From SIG435 sp045530725 (lineage in GTDB: Bacteria; Bacillota; Clostridia; UMGS1810): 56,224 nt of DNA. Made by a program: the position numbers and the translations under genes. Location: assembly GCA_045530725.1 (NCBI GenBank), contig JAZSCT010000033.1:1-56224 (forward strand), read 5' to 3'. This document shows positions 9,801 to 17,469 of this stretch, piece by piece (position 1 is the first letter of the stretch; every line of letters starts with the position of its first letter). The notes below the pieces were generated by a model. It was not told the origin of the DNA, made no database searches, and was given only the letters and a program-made list of their open reading frames with translations.

Positions 9801-11089
9801 ATTTTGAGGCAAAAAATGAACCTGTCAGCAATGCAGAAATCAACAGACTTGTGGCAGGTTGTACAGGTGTAAAGAGAACCACAGGTCAGCATCCTGCAGG
9901 GGTTATGATAGTGCCAAGAGGCAGAGATATACACGAGTTTACACCTATTCAGTATCCTGCAGATAAAAAGGAATCAGGAGTTATCACCACACACTTTGAC
10001 TATCATTCCATCAGCGGAAAAATCCTCAAACTTGATATCCTGGGTCACGACGATCCTACAGTCATCAAAATGCTTGAGGACCTTACAGGTATCAAGGCGG
10101 TGGATATTCCCTTTGCAGACCCGGGGACTATGAGCCTGTTTCTTAACACATCTGCATTAGGTGTTACTCCCGAAGAGATTTTCTCTGATGTAGGTACATA
10201 TGCAGTACCTGAATTCGGTACAAAGTTTGTACGTCAGATGCTTGTGGATACAAAGCCTACCACATTTGCAGAACTTGTTATGATTTCAGGTCTTTCCCAT
10301 GGTACTGACGTGTGGCTTGGTAATGCGCAGTATCTTATTCAGGAGGGGATAGCACCTCTTAAAAAGACCATATGTACCCGTGATGATATCATGACATATC
10401 TTATCAGTATGGGTTGTGACAAAAAGCAGTCATTTAAGATTATGGAATCTGTAAGAAAGGGTAAAGGTCTTTCGGAAGAGTGGGAAGCACATATGACAGA
10501 ACATGGTGTCCCACAATGGTATATCGACTCCTGTAAGAAGATTCAGTATATGTTCCCCAAAGCCCATGCGGCAGCATATGTTACAATGGCATACAGAATA
10601 GCATATTTCAAAGTCCATTATCCCAAGGAATTTTATGCTACATATTTTACTGTAAGAGCAGACTCCTTTGATGCAGAGAAGATGATATACGGCCGTGACA
10701 GAGTGCTCTCTTATATGAGAGAATACGAAGCCAAAGGAAACGAATCCACACAGAAGGATAAGGATGTTATGACTATCCTTGAAGTATGTAACGAAATGTA
10801 TTGCAGAAACATAAAATTCCTTCCTATGAGTATCTACAAATCCGAGGCTACAAGATTTGTTGTGACAGATGAGGGTATCATTCCTCCTCTTAACGCTATC
10901 GCAGGTCTTGGCGTGAATGCGGCTAACAGTATCATAGAAGAAAGAAACAAAAAACCATTCTCCAATATAGATGACCTTCAGGAAAGAGCCAAAGTAAGCA
11001 AGACTATTGTTGAAACAATGAAGTCTATGGGTGTTCTTGAAGGTATGAGACAAAGCAATCAACTTAATTTCTTCGATATGATGGGTTGA
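6830..11089 (+). CDS. polC: DNA polymerase III alpha subunit, PolC type
   Basis: The replicative polymerase of low-GC Gram-positives, 1419 residues (family about 1430-1450). Domain order is that of PolC: an N-terminal region, an OB fold at about 205-300, a PHP domain starting with RVELHMHT (H320, H322), an inserted DEDDh proofreading exonuclease (D407 and E409 in DIETTG; HRASDD near its end), the palm with PDIDLNFSGD (D944, D946), and a zinc module of paired cysteines near 890-925. The C-terminus ends with QLNFF, matching the beta-clamp-binding motif. All key acidic residues are present, so it should be active. It is the last large gene of the trmN6-rsmI-polC transcript. Confidence 0.98.
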   Translation: MSPTSMKLSDVFKDILIPRELDDLKIMGVNADSENRKIEVVLLSGRIIHYKIIEDFKSIVARKYNMASVIIRVKYENLSFRDVAGEMYYENLKFYVDSMCPGAGALLQGCTWVNDGNSITIKCVNGVSMLYANKCNELIEKLVFAQLGDKVNVQFDDCIEVEDFLRQTEEIENSYDKIEVTYYEKIKYEKEDFLDESAVIYGKVIEEKPVPLKRLNPQSDYAVVHGEVFDMDTYETKGGKIILTFYITDLTSSHMCKIFTGKKRYEDLKDKFKNGDYVKVSGNLEDDSYAHERVIMVKNINLDKKPVRKDNAENKRVELHMHTAMSSMDGMTSAKTLISTASKWGHKAVAITDHGNVQAYPEVMDASQKCGIKPIYGVECYLVSDDLQIVFNPKDNISLNDEFVVFDIETTGLDRTLDAITEIGAVKVRDGKVAEVFSEFVNPGRKIPQEVVELTGITDEMVKNAPPVSDVLDKFYDFIGDAVLVAHNADFDTSFIRNAAHNCDMEFDFCYIDTLELSRALVKDIKNHKLNTLAAHFAISLEHHHRASDDATATAHIFIKLMEMLNEKGITDVSSLNSSLSGDVDFKGKNTYHAIILVKNQTGLLNLYHIISESHMEYFYKRPRVPKSLLEKYREGLILGSACEAGELYRAILDGKSRKEVLDIVNYYDYLEIQPIDNNMFLVRNGRVPSVDELMDINRLIIKLGKDNGKLTVATCDVHFLNPEDEVFRRILMAGQGFDDADDQAPLYFRTTEEMLGEFSYLGEELAYEVVVENTNKIADMIEDVLPIPEGTAPPIIEGSDEELREKTMSKAHKLYGDNIPQLILDRIDVELDSIINNGYSVMYIIAERLVKKSNSDGYLVGSRGSVGSSYVAYLSGITEVNSLPAHYLCPECQYIEFNKDPEYSCGFDLPEKMCPNCGTRLIGDGHDIPFETFLGFGGGKEPDIDLNFSGDYQPVAHKYTEELFGEGYVYRAGTIGTIADKTAYGFVKKYFEAKNEPVSNAEINRLVAGCTGVKRTTGQHPAGVMIVPRGRDIHEFTPIQYPADKKESGVITTHFDYHSISGKILKLDILGHDDPTVIKMLEDLTGIKAVDIPFADPGTMSLFLNTSALGVTPEEIFSDVGTYAVPEFGTKFVRQMLVDTKPTTFAELVMISGLSHGTDVWLGNAQYLIQEGIAPLKKTICTRDDIMTYLISMGCDKKQSFKIMESVRKGKGLSEEWEAHMTEHGVPQWYIDSCKKIQYMFPKAHAAAYVTMAYRIAYFKVHYPKEFYATYFTVRADSFDAEKMIYGRDRVLSYMREYEAKGNESTQKDKDVMTILEVCNEMYCRNIKFLPMSIYKSEATRFVVTDEGIIPPLNAIAGLGVNAANSIIEERNKKPFSNIDDLQERAKVSKTIVETMKSMGVLEGMRQSNQLNFFDMMG

Positions 11090-11125
11090 TTTGCGGCAAA
11101 TATTATCAGAAAGGGCGTATATACA

Positions 11126-11383
11126 ATGTTTGATTTAAAAGAAATGTCAAAATTTCTCAACCGTACCGAAAGAGCAGTCAAGAAACTTGACGCCACAGAT
11201 ATTCTGTTTGTGCTTTTTTCAGGATTGTCTCTGGGGACTGTACTTACATCACTTTCAAAAAGAGTTATGAAAAGCCTTGCGCCTTTTATTGCCCTTATGG
11301 GAGTAATCTCATCGGCATTTGTTGTGACCAAACTTTTCTTTACAGATGATGATGTCCCTTATGTGAAGATCAGGAAGGACTGA
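11126..11383 (+). CDS. short predicted membrane protein
   Basis: An 85-residue protein with a charged N-terminal third and two hydrophobic segments (about 27-42 and 51-72), then an acidic-basic tail. AGAAAGGG lies upstream of the ATG. It follows polC by 36 nt on the same strand and converges with the next gene, with only 4 bases between stops and no terminator visible. It resembles small two-helix proteins of Clostridia, but I do not recognise a family. Confidence 0.7.
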   Translation: MFDLKEMSKFLNRTERAVKKLDATDILFVLFSGLSLGTVLTSLSKRVMKSLAPFIALMGVISSAFVVTKLFFTDDDVPYVKIRKD

Positions 11384-11387
11384 TTCT

Positions 11388-12188
11388 TTACAATATGAAA
11401 TACTGTCCTTCGTCGGCAAGTTCTATCATTGTGCCAAAGAATCTTTCGGAGGATATTTCTATCGGAAAAGAAAAGTCCTTTATGTGATATATGGGATTCT
11501 GCCCGTTGTATTCTTTGAATGCAATGAGAAGTATGTTTTCTCTTAATGATGCATAGTAGTATCCAGTCTCAAAGAATGAAAGAGCGCATAATCCCTCACT
11601 CATTACATATTTTAGTGAAGAAAGATTTACTATGGGAAAAAAATTTTCTACCCTGTAAAATCTTTCAAACATCCTGAAGTTATGGTTTGTATATTCCATT
11701 TTTTCAAGATTGTGTTCAATCATATTAATACAGTTTCTTTTAGAAATGCCTTGGTCTTTTGTCTCCGAGGCATTTTTTATTTTTGAAAGGATGTTTCGGG
11801 CATTGTTTAAGGGAGACTGATTTTCATCTGTGCAATCTCTATATAAGTCATCAAAAGTAAAGTCATCACAGAAACTGCCCTTTATAACTGTATTTTCTTT
11901 CTCTGTCACAGTATCCTTTTTTGTTATCATTATTCCTCTGGGATAAGTTTCATTAGTGATTATTCTTTTTTTAAGGCAGAGAGAATCATATTCTACATTT
12001 ATCACACCAAGATTTGTTTTTGACATATCATCATTGATGATGTATGCTTTGAGGACTTCGTTTTTGTCAAGTACAAATCTGATACTTCCCCTTATATCTA
12101 TATTAGAAAAACCATCTCTGTAATTTATGCTTGCTGTAGCAGAAAGTGTGTTGTCATAAGATGTTAAGTGTATTGTCTTTTCATTCAT
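11388..12188 (-). CDS. unrecognised protein, 266 residues
   Basis: No known motif is evident. The first 90 residues alternate hydrophobic and polar residues, suggesting a beta-rich domain; a middle stretch of about 60 residues (N-rich and K-rich, around INMIEHNLEKMEY) looks helical, and the C-terminus is again mixed. No signal peptide or membrane segment is seen, so it is probably cytoplasmic. The start at 12188 is chosen because GTGGTG sits 6 nt upstream, whereas the next ATG upstream abuts that site directly. It is transcribed divergently from the yesL-like gene. Codon use is AT-rich like the surroundings, so there is no sign of recent transfer. Not a shadow: the opposite strand has no competing gene. 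Confidence 0.75.
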   Translation of the reverse strand: MNEKTIHLTSYDNTLSATASINYRDGFSNIDIRGSIRFVLDKNEVLKAYIINDDMSKTNLGVINVEYDSLCLKKRIITNETYPRGIMITKKDTVTEKENTVIKGSFCDDFTFDDLYRDCTDENQSPLNNARNILSKIKNASETKDQGISKRNCINMIEHNLEKMEYTNHNFRMFERFYRVENFFPIVNLSSLKYVMSEGLCALSFFETGYYYASLRENILLIAFKEYNGQNPIYHIKDFSFPIEISSERFFGTMIELADEGQYFIL

Positions 12189-12229
12189 TATCATCACCAC
12201 TAAAAACTTATGCCGACATAAAAGATTTT

Positions 12230-12258
12230 TTGACAAATATATTAAAATATGTTAGAAT
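12230..12258 (+). promoter_or_regulatory. sigma-A promoter of yesL-like gene
   Basis: TTGACA and TAGAAT are separated by 17 bp, close to perfect consensus. The predicted start near 12265 gives a leader of about 23 nt. Confidence 0.75.
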
Positions 12259-12287
12259 AATTTGTTAAAAAATTTGTGGAGGCAGTT

Positions 12288-13130
12288 ATGGCAAAAAGAG
12301 ATAAATATTCAAAACCCGGAAAAGGTGTTAAGAAAAATCAACCGGAAAAAAGAGCGTTTTTTGCATTCATAGATCTTTATTTTAGTAAGTTCTGGAATAT
12401 GATAAAGATCAATCTCATAATGTTTGTATGTTTCATTCCCCTTATTACAGCATTGACACTTCCTTTGTCAGGTGCTGTGTATATTGTGGGGCTTATGATT
12501 ATTCAGGCACTTCTTTTAGGACCTTGTCTTTGTGGTGTGAGTTATCTTATGAGAAATTACTGTGCAGGATCTCACGCGTGGGTGTGGAGTGACTTCAAGG
12601 ACGTGTTTATAGACAATTACAAGTATGGCTTTGTAATGGGAGTTATAGATATGGTGGTTGTGTGGCTTTTGTATGTGGCAAATAACTATTATACAAAGAT
12701 CACAGGGGGCATAATGGGGGATATATTCAGCGCGGTGATTACAGTTGTTTTTGCACTTTTTGTAATGATCAATATGTACGTATATCCTATGATTGTCACC
12801 TTTGATAATACATTTTCTTCTCATTTGAAAAATGCCCTTGTATTCACCCTTGCAAACCTTCCGAAAAGTGTGCTTGCATTTGTGATTGATGCGGTATTGT
12901 CTTTTGGTCTCGGATATCTTATTTATGCAGTAATTCCGATGCCATTTTCCATTGTTGTGATGCTGATACTTCTTATGTTTTTTGTATTCAGTTTCATCGG
13001 GCTTATAAATATGTTTGTAGTATGGCCAAGCCTTAAGCCTCATATAGTAGTGGAGGAAGAAGATGAAGATTGCGGGACGGAAACATTATTTTCTGACGAA
13101 CTTATCATAAAGGACAAAGAGGATGAGTAG
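12288..13130 (+). CDS. YesL-like (DUF624) integral membrane protein
   Basis: A 280-residue polytopic membrane protein with about five to six helices after a basic N-terminus (KRDKYSKPGKG...). The first helix pair includes FWNMIKINLIMFVCFIP and the LPLSGAVYIVGL segment typical of the YesL/DUF624 family, which often neighbours carbohydrate-uptake genes, though none is adjacent here. Function unknown. The ATG at 12288 has GTGGAGG 5 nt upstream; an in-frame GTG at 12276 is part of that ribosome-binding site. The next gene starts directly after the stop. Confidence 0.8.
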   Translation: MAKRDKYSKPGKGVKKNQPEKRAFFAFIDLYFSKFWNMIKINLIMFVCFIPLITALTLPLSGAVYIVGLMIIQALLLGPCLCGVSYLMRNYCAGSHAWVWSDFKDVFIDNYKYGFVMGVIDMVVVWLLYVANNYYTKITGGIMGDIFSAVITVVFALFVMINMYVYPMIVTFDNTFSSHLKNALVFTLANLPKSVLAFVIDAVLSFGLGYLIYAVIPMPFSIVVMLILLMFFVFSFIGLINMFVVWPSLKPHIVVEEEDEDCGTETLFSDELIIKDKEDE

Positions 13131-13583
13131 ATGAATATTCTTATAGATGCAGATGCCTGTCCTGTAAAGGAAATTGCAGTTGAGATAGCAAGAAGAGAAA
13201 GCATCCCCGTTGTTATGATTTGTGATACAAGTCATATATTAAAAAGTGACTATGCAGAAATTATTACAGTTGATAAGGCGGCAGACAGCGTCGATATACG
13301 ACTTGCAAATCTTCTAAAGAAAGGGGATATTGCCATTACCCAGGATTATGGTGTTGCGGCAATGGCATTGTCAAAGGGCGGATTTGCCATCAATCAAAAC
13401 GGTCTTATATATGATGATTCAAATATAGACAGACTTCTTTTTGAGAGACATATCGGAAAGAAACTTCGAAAAAGCGGTGGAAGATCCGGCTCAGTACCCA
13501 GAAGAAGTGTAAAAGATGACGAAAATTTCCGCATTCAGTTTGAAAATCTTATCAAAAAGGTAAAATTATCCGAAAAATCTTGA
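13131..13583 (+). CDS. YaiI/YqxD family (DUF188) protein
   Basis: A 150-residue protein with the family signature MNILIDADACPVK at the N-terminus and the ITQDYGVA and RHIGKKLR segments further on. The fold is related to PIN/NYN nucleases, with conserved aspartates D6 and D8 and a central D, but biochemical function has not been settled as far as I know. It starts immediately after the upstream stop and is likely in the same transcript. Length is normal. Confidence 0.92.
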   Translation: MNILIDADACPVKEIAVEIARRESIPVVMICDTSHILKSDYAEIITVDKAADSVDIRLANLLKKGDIAITQDYGVAAMALSKGGFAINQNGLIYDDSNIDRLLFERHIGKKLRKSGGRSGSVPRRSVKDDENFRIQFENLIKKVKLSEKS

Positions 13584-13608
13584 AATATGTCAAATGTTGA
13601 TATATAAT
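13580..13608 (+). promoter_or_regulatory. sigma-A promoter of pta-ackA
   Basis: TTGAAA and TATAAT are separated by 17 bp, overlapping the stop of the preceding gene. The predicted start near 13615 leaves a leader of about 40 nt with an AAGGAGG ribosome-binding site. Confidence 0.7.
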
Positions 13609-13655
13609 ATATTGGATACAGAATAATATATAATTAATTTTAAGGAGGAATAAAA

Positions 13656-14654
13656 ATGAGCGCATTTTTGGATCGTATCAAAGAACGTGCAAAAGCCGAC
13701 AAAAAGACTGTTGTTCTCCCTGAATCAATGGACAGAAGAACATTTGAAGCGGCTGAAACAATTCTTAAGGAAGGCATCTGTAATATCGTTATTATCGGGA
13801 CTCCTGAAGAAGTGGAAGCAAACAGTAAAGGACTTGACATCTCAGGTGCTACAATTATCAATCCTTATACATACGAAAAGACAGAAGAATATATCAATCT
13901 CTTTGTAGAATTGAGAAAGGCAAAAGGTCTTACATATGAAGATGCCAAGGCTCAGGCTCTGGGTGACTATATGTACTATGCTTGTCTTATGGTAAAGGCA
14001 GGAGATGCAGACGGTGTTGTATCAGGTGCTTGTCACTCTACAGCAAATACATTGAGACCAAGTCTTCAGATTATCAAGACAAAACCTGGTGTAAAACTTG
14101 TATCCGCATTCTTCCTTATGGTTGTTCCTGATTGCGAATACGGTGCAAACGGCACATTTATCTTTGCAGATTCAGGTCTTGAACAGAATCCTGATCCTGA
14201 AAAACTGGCTGCAATCGCTGCATGCTCTGCTGAATCATTTGAACTTCTCGCAGAAAAAGAAGCATTCGTTGCAATGCTTTCACACTCAACAATGGGCTCT
14301 GCAAAACACGCGGACGTTGACAAAGTAGTGGAAGCAACAAGAATCGTAAAAGAAAATCATCCTGAACTCAACGTAGATGGCGAACTTCAGCTTGATGCTG
14401 CTATTGTTCCAAGCGTTGGTTCTTCAAAGGCTCCTGGCTCAAAGGTAGCAGGTAAGGCAAATGTTCTTGTATTCCCTGACCTTGATGCAGGTAATATCGG
14501 ATACAAACTTGTACAGAGACTTGCAAAGGCTGAAGCATACGGACCTGTAACACAGGGTATCGCAATGCCTATCAATGACCTTTCAAGAGGATGTAGTGCA
14601 GACGACATCGTTGGTGTTGTTGCCATCACTTGTGTACAGGCACAGAATAACTAA
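13656..14654 (+). CDS. pta: phosphate acetyltransferase
   Basis: Converts acetyl-CoA and phosphate to acetyl phosphate. The 332-residue length matches the short, single-domain Gram-positive enzyme. Visible features are the N-terminal KKTVVLPES segment, the DGVVSGACHSTANTLRPSLQ region, and the C-terminal KVAGKANVLVFPDLDAGNIGYKL region that lines the CoA site. It is followed after 17 nt by ackA with its own ribosome-binding site, forming the classic pta-ackA operon. Codon choice is biased toward the preferred set, consistent with high expression. Confidence 0.97.
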   Translation: MSAFLDRIKERAKADKKTVVLPESMDRRTFEAAETILKEGICNIVIIGTPEEVEANSKGLDISGATIINPYTYEKTEEYINLFVELRKAKGLTYEDAKAQALGDYMYYACLMVKAGDADGVVSGACHSTANTLRPSLQIIKTKPGVKLVSAFFLMVVPDCEYGANGTFIFADSGLEQNPDPEKLAAIAACSAESFELLAEKEAFVAMLSHSTMGSAKHADVDKVVEATRIVKENHPELNVDGELQLDAAIVPSVGSSKAPGSKVAGKANVLVFPDLDAGNIGYKLVQRLAKAEAYGPVTQGIAMPINDLSRGCSADDIVGVVAITCVQAQNN

Positions 14655-14671
14655 TAAAGGAGATTATAAAA

Positions 14672-15865
14672 ATGAAAGTTCTTGTTATAAACGCAGGAAG
14701 TTCTTCTCTTAAGTATCAGTTCATCGATCTTGAAACAGAAGCAGTTCTTGCAAAAGGTCTTTGTGAAAGAATCGGTATCGACGGAAAACTTACACAGAAG
14801 GCAAATGGCGTAGAATTTGTATGCACAGATCCTATGAAGGATCATTCAGATGCTATCAGATTTGTTATAGACGCTCTTACATCCAAAGAACACGGTGTAA
14901 TTTCTTCTATGGACGAAATCGATGCAGTAGGACACAGAGTTGTTCACGGCGGTGAATTCTTTGCATCATCTGTAATCATCACAGAAGAAGTAAAAGACGC
15001 TATCAGAAAATGTATGGATCTTGCTCCTCTTCACAACGGTCCGAACCTTATCGGTATCGAAGCATGTGAAAAGATTATGCCGAATACTCCTCAGGTGGGC
15101 GTATTTGACACAGCATTCCATCAGTCAATGCCTGACAAAGCATATATGTATGCTCTTCCATATGACTTGTATGAAAAGTACAAAATCAGAAGATACGGTT
15201 TCCACGGCACAAGCCACAAATACGTATCACAGAGAGCAGCAAAGATGCTTGGCAAAGATATCAAAGATCTTAAGATCATCACATGTCACCTTGGTAACGG
15301 ATCTTCCATCGCTGCAGTTGACGGCGGAAAGAGTGTGGATACATCAATGGGATTCACTCCGCTTCCTGGTGTATGTATGGGTACAAGATGCGGTGACATC
15401 GACCCTGCTATCGTTACATTCCTTATGGAAAAAGAAGGACTTGACATTGCAGGAATCAATGCTCTTATGAACAAGGAATCAGGTGTTTACGGCGTATCAG
15501 GTGTAAGCAGCGACTTCAGAGACCTTGAGGCTGCAAGTGAAGAAGGCAACAAGAGAGCACAGATTGCATGGGATAAGTTCATCTATGACGTAAAGAAATA
15601 TGTAGGTAGTTATGCAGCAGTAATGGGCGGTGTTGATGCAATCGTATTTACTGCAGGTATCGGTGAAAACACTATCGGTATCAGACAGGGCGTTGCAGAA
15701 GGTCTTGAATTCTGCGGAGTAAAAATCGATGCAGAAAAGAACAAGAATATGCCAAGAGGAGAAGAAACTGTTATCAGTACAGATGACTCTAAGGTGAAGA
15801 TTCTTGTTATCCCTACAAACGAAGAACTTATGATTGCACTTGATACTCAGGAACTTGTTAAATAA
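14672..15865 (+). CDS. ackA: acetate kinase
   Basis: Transfers phosphate from acetyl phosphate to ADP, giving acetate and ATP. The 397-residue ASKHA-fold enzyme begins MKVLVINAGSSSLKYQ (family signature 1) and contains GHRVVHGG, FHGTSHKYV with the catalytic-site histidine, HLGNGSSIAA, and VFTAGIGENT. Length is standard. With Pta it makes ATP by substrate-level phosphorylation, and NifJ in this window supplies the acetyl-CoA. AGGAGAT upstream is the ribosome-binding site. Confidence 0.98.
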   Translation: MKVLVINAGSSSLKYQFIDLETEAVLAKGLCERIGIDGKLTQKANGVEFVCTDPMKDHSDAIRFVIDALTSKEHGVISSMDEIDAVGHRVVHGGEFFASSVIITEEVKDAIRKCMDLAPLHNGPNLIGIEACEKIMPNTPQVGVFDTAFHQSMPDKAYMYALPYDLYEKYKIRRYGFHGTSHKYVSQRAAKMLGKDIKDLKIITCHLGNGSSIAAVDGGKSVDTSMGFTPLPGVCMGTRCGDIDPAIVTFLMEKEGLDIAGINALMNKESGVYGVSGVSSDFRDLEAASEEGNKRAQIAWDKFIYDVKKYVGSYAAVMGGVDAIVFTAGIGENTIGIRQGVAEGLEFCGVKIDAEKNKNMPRGEETVISTDDSKVKILVIPTNEELMIALDTQELVK

Positions 15866-15879
15866 GTTGAAAAAAATTC

Positions 15880-15908
15880 TTGACAAAGGGCATATTAATA
15901 TGTATAAT
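15880..15908 (+). promoter_or_regulatory. consensus sigma-A promoter of yceD-rpmF
   Basis: Perfect TTGACA and perfect TATAAT with a 17-bp spacer, the best promoter in the window. Predicted start near 15915, about 18 nt before the start codon. Confidence 0.85.
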
Positions 15909-15932
15909 AGTCTTGTTATGTCGAGGTGAATT

Positions 15933-16421
15933 ATGTTTATTGATATTTCAAAAATCAAAAAATGTGATGGTGCAAGTGTTAAGATAGACTGTGAGATTCC
16001 CTTTGAGAACCTTCAGTTTTTCGGCACAGACATAGCCTTTGTTACTCCGGTAAAGGTTATCGGCAGTATAAAAAATGTAAATAACATATTGTATTTGCAC
16101 TCAAGTGCCGAATGTATTATCGGTGTTGAGTGTGCAAGATGTCTTGAAAAGATTGAGAAGGAATTCAGATTCACAATGGAAGAGCAGTTTTCCGAGACTC
16201 CGTCAGATGAAGATGTGACTCTCTATGAAGGGGAAGAAATTGATCTTAAGTTTGTGACAGAACAGCAATTTTGTGCAGCACTTCCTATCAGTTTTCTGTG
16301 CAAAGAGGACTGCAAGGGGCTGTGTTTGAAATGTGGAAAGAATCTCAATATCGCATCTTGCGATTGCGAGGATGAGGATATTGATCCACGACTTGCGGTT
16401 TTTAAGAATTTCAAGGTATAA
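15933..16421 (+). CDS. yceD: YceD family (DUF177) rRNA accumulation protein
   Basis: A 162-residue protein with the DUF177 pattern: an N-terminal beta-rich part with CEIPFENL, a central ECARCLEKIE segment, and a C-terminal zinc-like cluster (CKEDCKGLCLKCGKNL, then CDC). In several bacteria YceD precedes rpmF and affects 23S rRNA accumulation. The start has an AGGTGA ribosome-binding site. rpmF follows after 17 nt, reproducing the conserved yceD-rpmF pair. Confidence 0.93.
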   Translation: MFIDISKIKKCDGASVKIDCEIPFENLQFFGTDIAFVTPVKVIGSIKNVNNILYLHSSAECIIGVECARCLEKIEKEFRFTMEEQFSETPSDEDVTLYEGEEIDLKFVTEQQFCAALPISFLCKEDCKGLCLKCGKNLNIASCDCEDEDIDPRLAVFKNFKV

Positions 16422-16438
16422 ACATAGGAGGTGGAAAC

Positions 16439-16615
16439 ATGGCAGTTCCAAAGAGAAAAACATCTAAAGCCAGAAGAGATAAAAGAAGAGCAAACTGGAA
16501 GTTATCACTCCCGGGTTTGGTAAAATGCCCAAAATGCCAGGAGTTTAAGTTGCCACACAGAGCATGTAAGTCATGTGGTTACTACAAAGATAACGCAGTT
16601 ATTGATGCTGAATAA
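16439..16615 (+). CDS. rpmF: 50S ribosomal protein L32
   Basis: A 58-residue, strongly basic ribosomal protein starting MAVPKRKTSKARRDKRRANW. It is the zinc-binding form, with C30, C33, C43 and C46. Length is typical. AGGAGG lies 7 nt upstream. The gene is co-transcribed with yceD and followed by an intrinsic terminator. Confidence 0.97.
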   Translation: MAVPKRKTSKARRDKRRANWKLSLPGLVKCPKCQEFKLPHRACKSCGYYKDNAVIDAE

Positions 16616-16635
16616 TTAAATATTTTGGCAATAAG

Positions 16636-16664
16636 AAGTCCGTCCTTTTTGGGCGGACTTTTTT
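16636..16664 (+). terminator. intrinsic terminator of yceD-rpmF
   Basis: A 10-bp stem with one G-T wobble (arms 16636-16645 and 16651-16660), a five-T loop, and six T residues at 16659-16664. Confidence 0.9.
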
Positions 16665-16674
16665 ACGTGGTTTC

Positions 16675-16720
16675 AAAAAACTATACCAAAAGGGGACGGT
16701 CCCTTTTGGTATAGTTTTTT
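16675..16720. repeat. dispersed palindromic element, copy 1
   Basis: A perfect 20-bp inverted repeat (arms 16675-16694 and 16701-16720) around the loop GACGGT; the arms read AAAAAACTATACCAAAAGGG and complement. It lies 10 nt after the rpmF terminator. A second copy is at 48021-48063 with the same CCAAAAGG/CCTTTTGG core and GACGGT loop but a compensatory base-pair change in the stem. A-tracts and T-tracts at both ends would allow it to act as a bidirectional terminator, but the conserved loop and dispersal suggest a REP-like or MITE-like element. Confidence 0.85.
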
Positions 16721-16744
16721 TCAGTACAATTTTTCTGTGATTAA

Positions 16745-16773
16745 TTGACTAAACTATGTATTTGTGGTAGAAT
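16745..16773 (+). promoter_or_regulatory. sigma-A promoter of the HAD phosphatase gene
   Basis: TTGACT and TAGAAT are separated by 17 bp. The predicted start near 16780 supports the ATG at 16813. Confidence 0.7.
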
Positions 16774-16812
16774 ACATAGTGGAATTATATTTTGCTTTTA
16801 AAGGTGAGAAGT

Positions 16813-17460
16813 ATGACAAATTACAAGTATCTTCTGTTCGATGTGGACGGAACAATTATAGAATCAGGTCCCGGGGTTGAGAAATCCTATCAGTATGCCC
16901 TTGATACCCTGGGATATAATGTAAAAGTCAAAAGAAAAGATATCATAGGTCCGCCTATCAAGCAGTCTATGATGGAAATATACGGTCTTACGGAAGAAGA
17001 TGCTGCCAAAGGTCTCGAACTTTATCGTGAAAGATATGACCGCATAGGCAAAAAAGATGAAACATTTCTTTATGAAGGTATAGATACAGTCCTTAAGAAA
17101 TGTAAGGAAAAGGGATATATAGTAGCAACTGCCACAAGTAAGCCTGAGTATTTCACCACATTTATCTTAGACAATCTCAATGTAAGTCAGTATATAGACT
17201 TCATCGGTGCGGCAACTCTTGATAAGTCCCGTTCTACCAAAGAGACAGTCATAGAATATGTGATAGAAAGCCTTGGGATTGAGGACAAAAGTCAGGTGCT
17301 TTTAATAGGAGATACAAAGTTTGACCTTATAGGAGCAGAGACTATCGGTATAGATGCTCTTGCAGTAGCATATGGATATGGCACAATGGAAGAACTCATG
17401 TCATACAAATCCATATATATTGCAAAAGATATGAAGGAATTAGAGGATTACCTCTGTTAG
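16813..17460 (+). CDS. HAD-superfamily phosphatase
   Basis: A 215-residue HAD hydrolase of the phosphoglycolate phosphatase/PpaX-like group. Motif I FDVDGTIIE (nucleophile D10, D12), a motif II threonine in ATATSKP, a motif III lysine, and motif IV GDTKFDLIGA are all present, with a helical cap between motifs I and II. The substrate cannot be told from sequence; phosphoglycolate, sugar phosphates and nucleotides are all possible. The ATG at 16813 has AAAGGTGAG upstream, better than the in-frame TTG at 16792. The DUF512 gene follows by 9 nt. Confidence 0.9.
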   Translation: MTNYKYLLFDVDGTIIESGPGVEKSYQYALDTLGYNVKVKRKDIIGPPIKQSMMEIYGLTEEDAAKGLELYRERYDRIGKKDETFLYEGIDTVLKKCKEKGYIVATATSKPEYFTTFILDNLNVSQYIDFIGAATLDKSRSTKETVIEYVIESLGIEDKSQVLLIGDTKFDLIGAETIGIDALAVAYGYGTMEELMSYKSIYIAKDMKELEDYLC

Positions 17461-17469
17461 GAGTAAGTT

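Noticed and set aside
10430..11062. 210-residue minus-strand frame inside polC
   Set aside because: It is a shadow of the PolC C-terminal polymerase region; cysteine-, histidine- and serine-rich composition without motifs.
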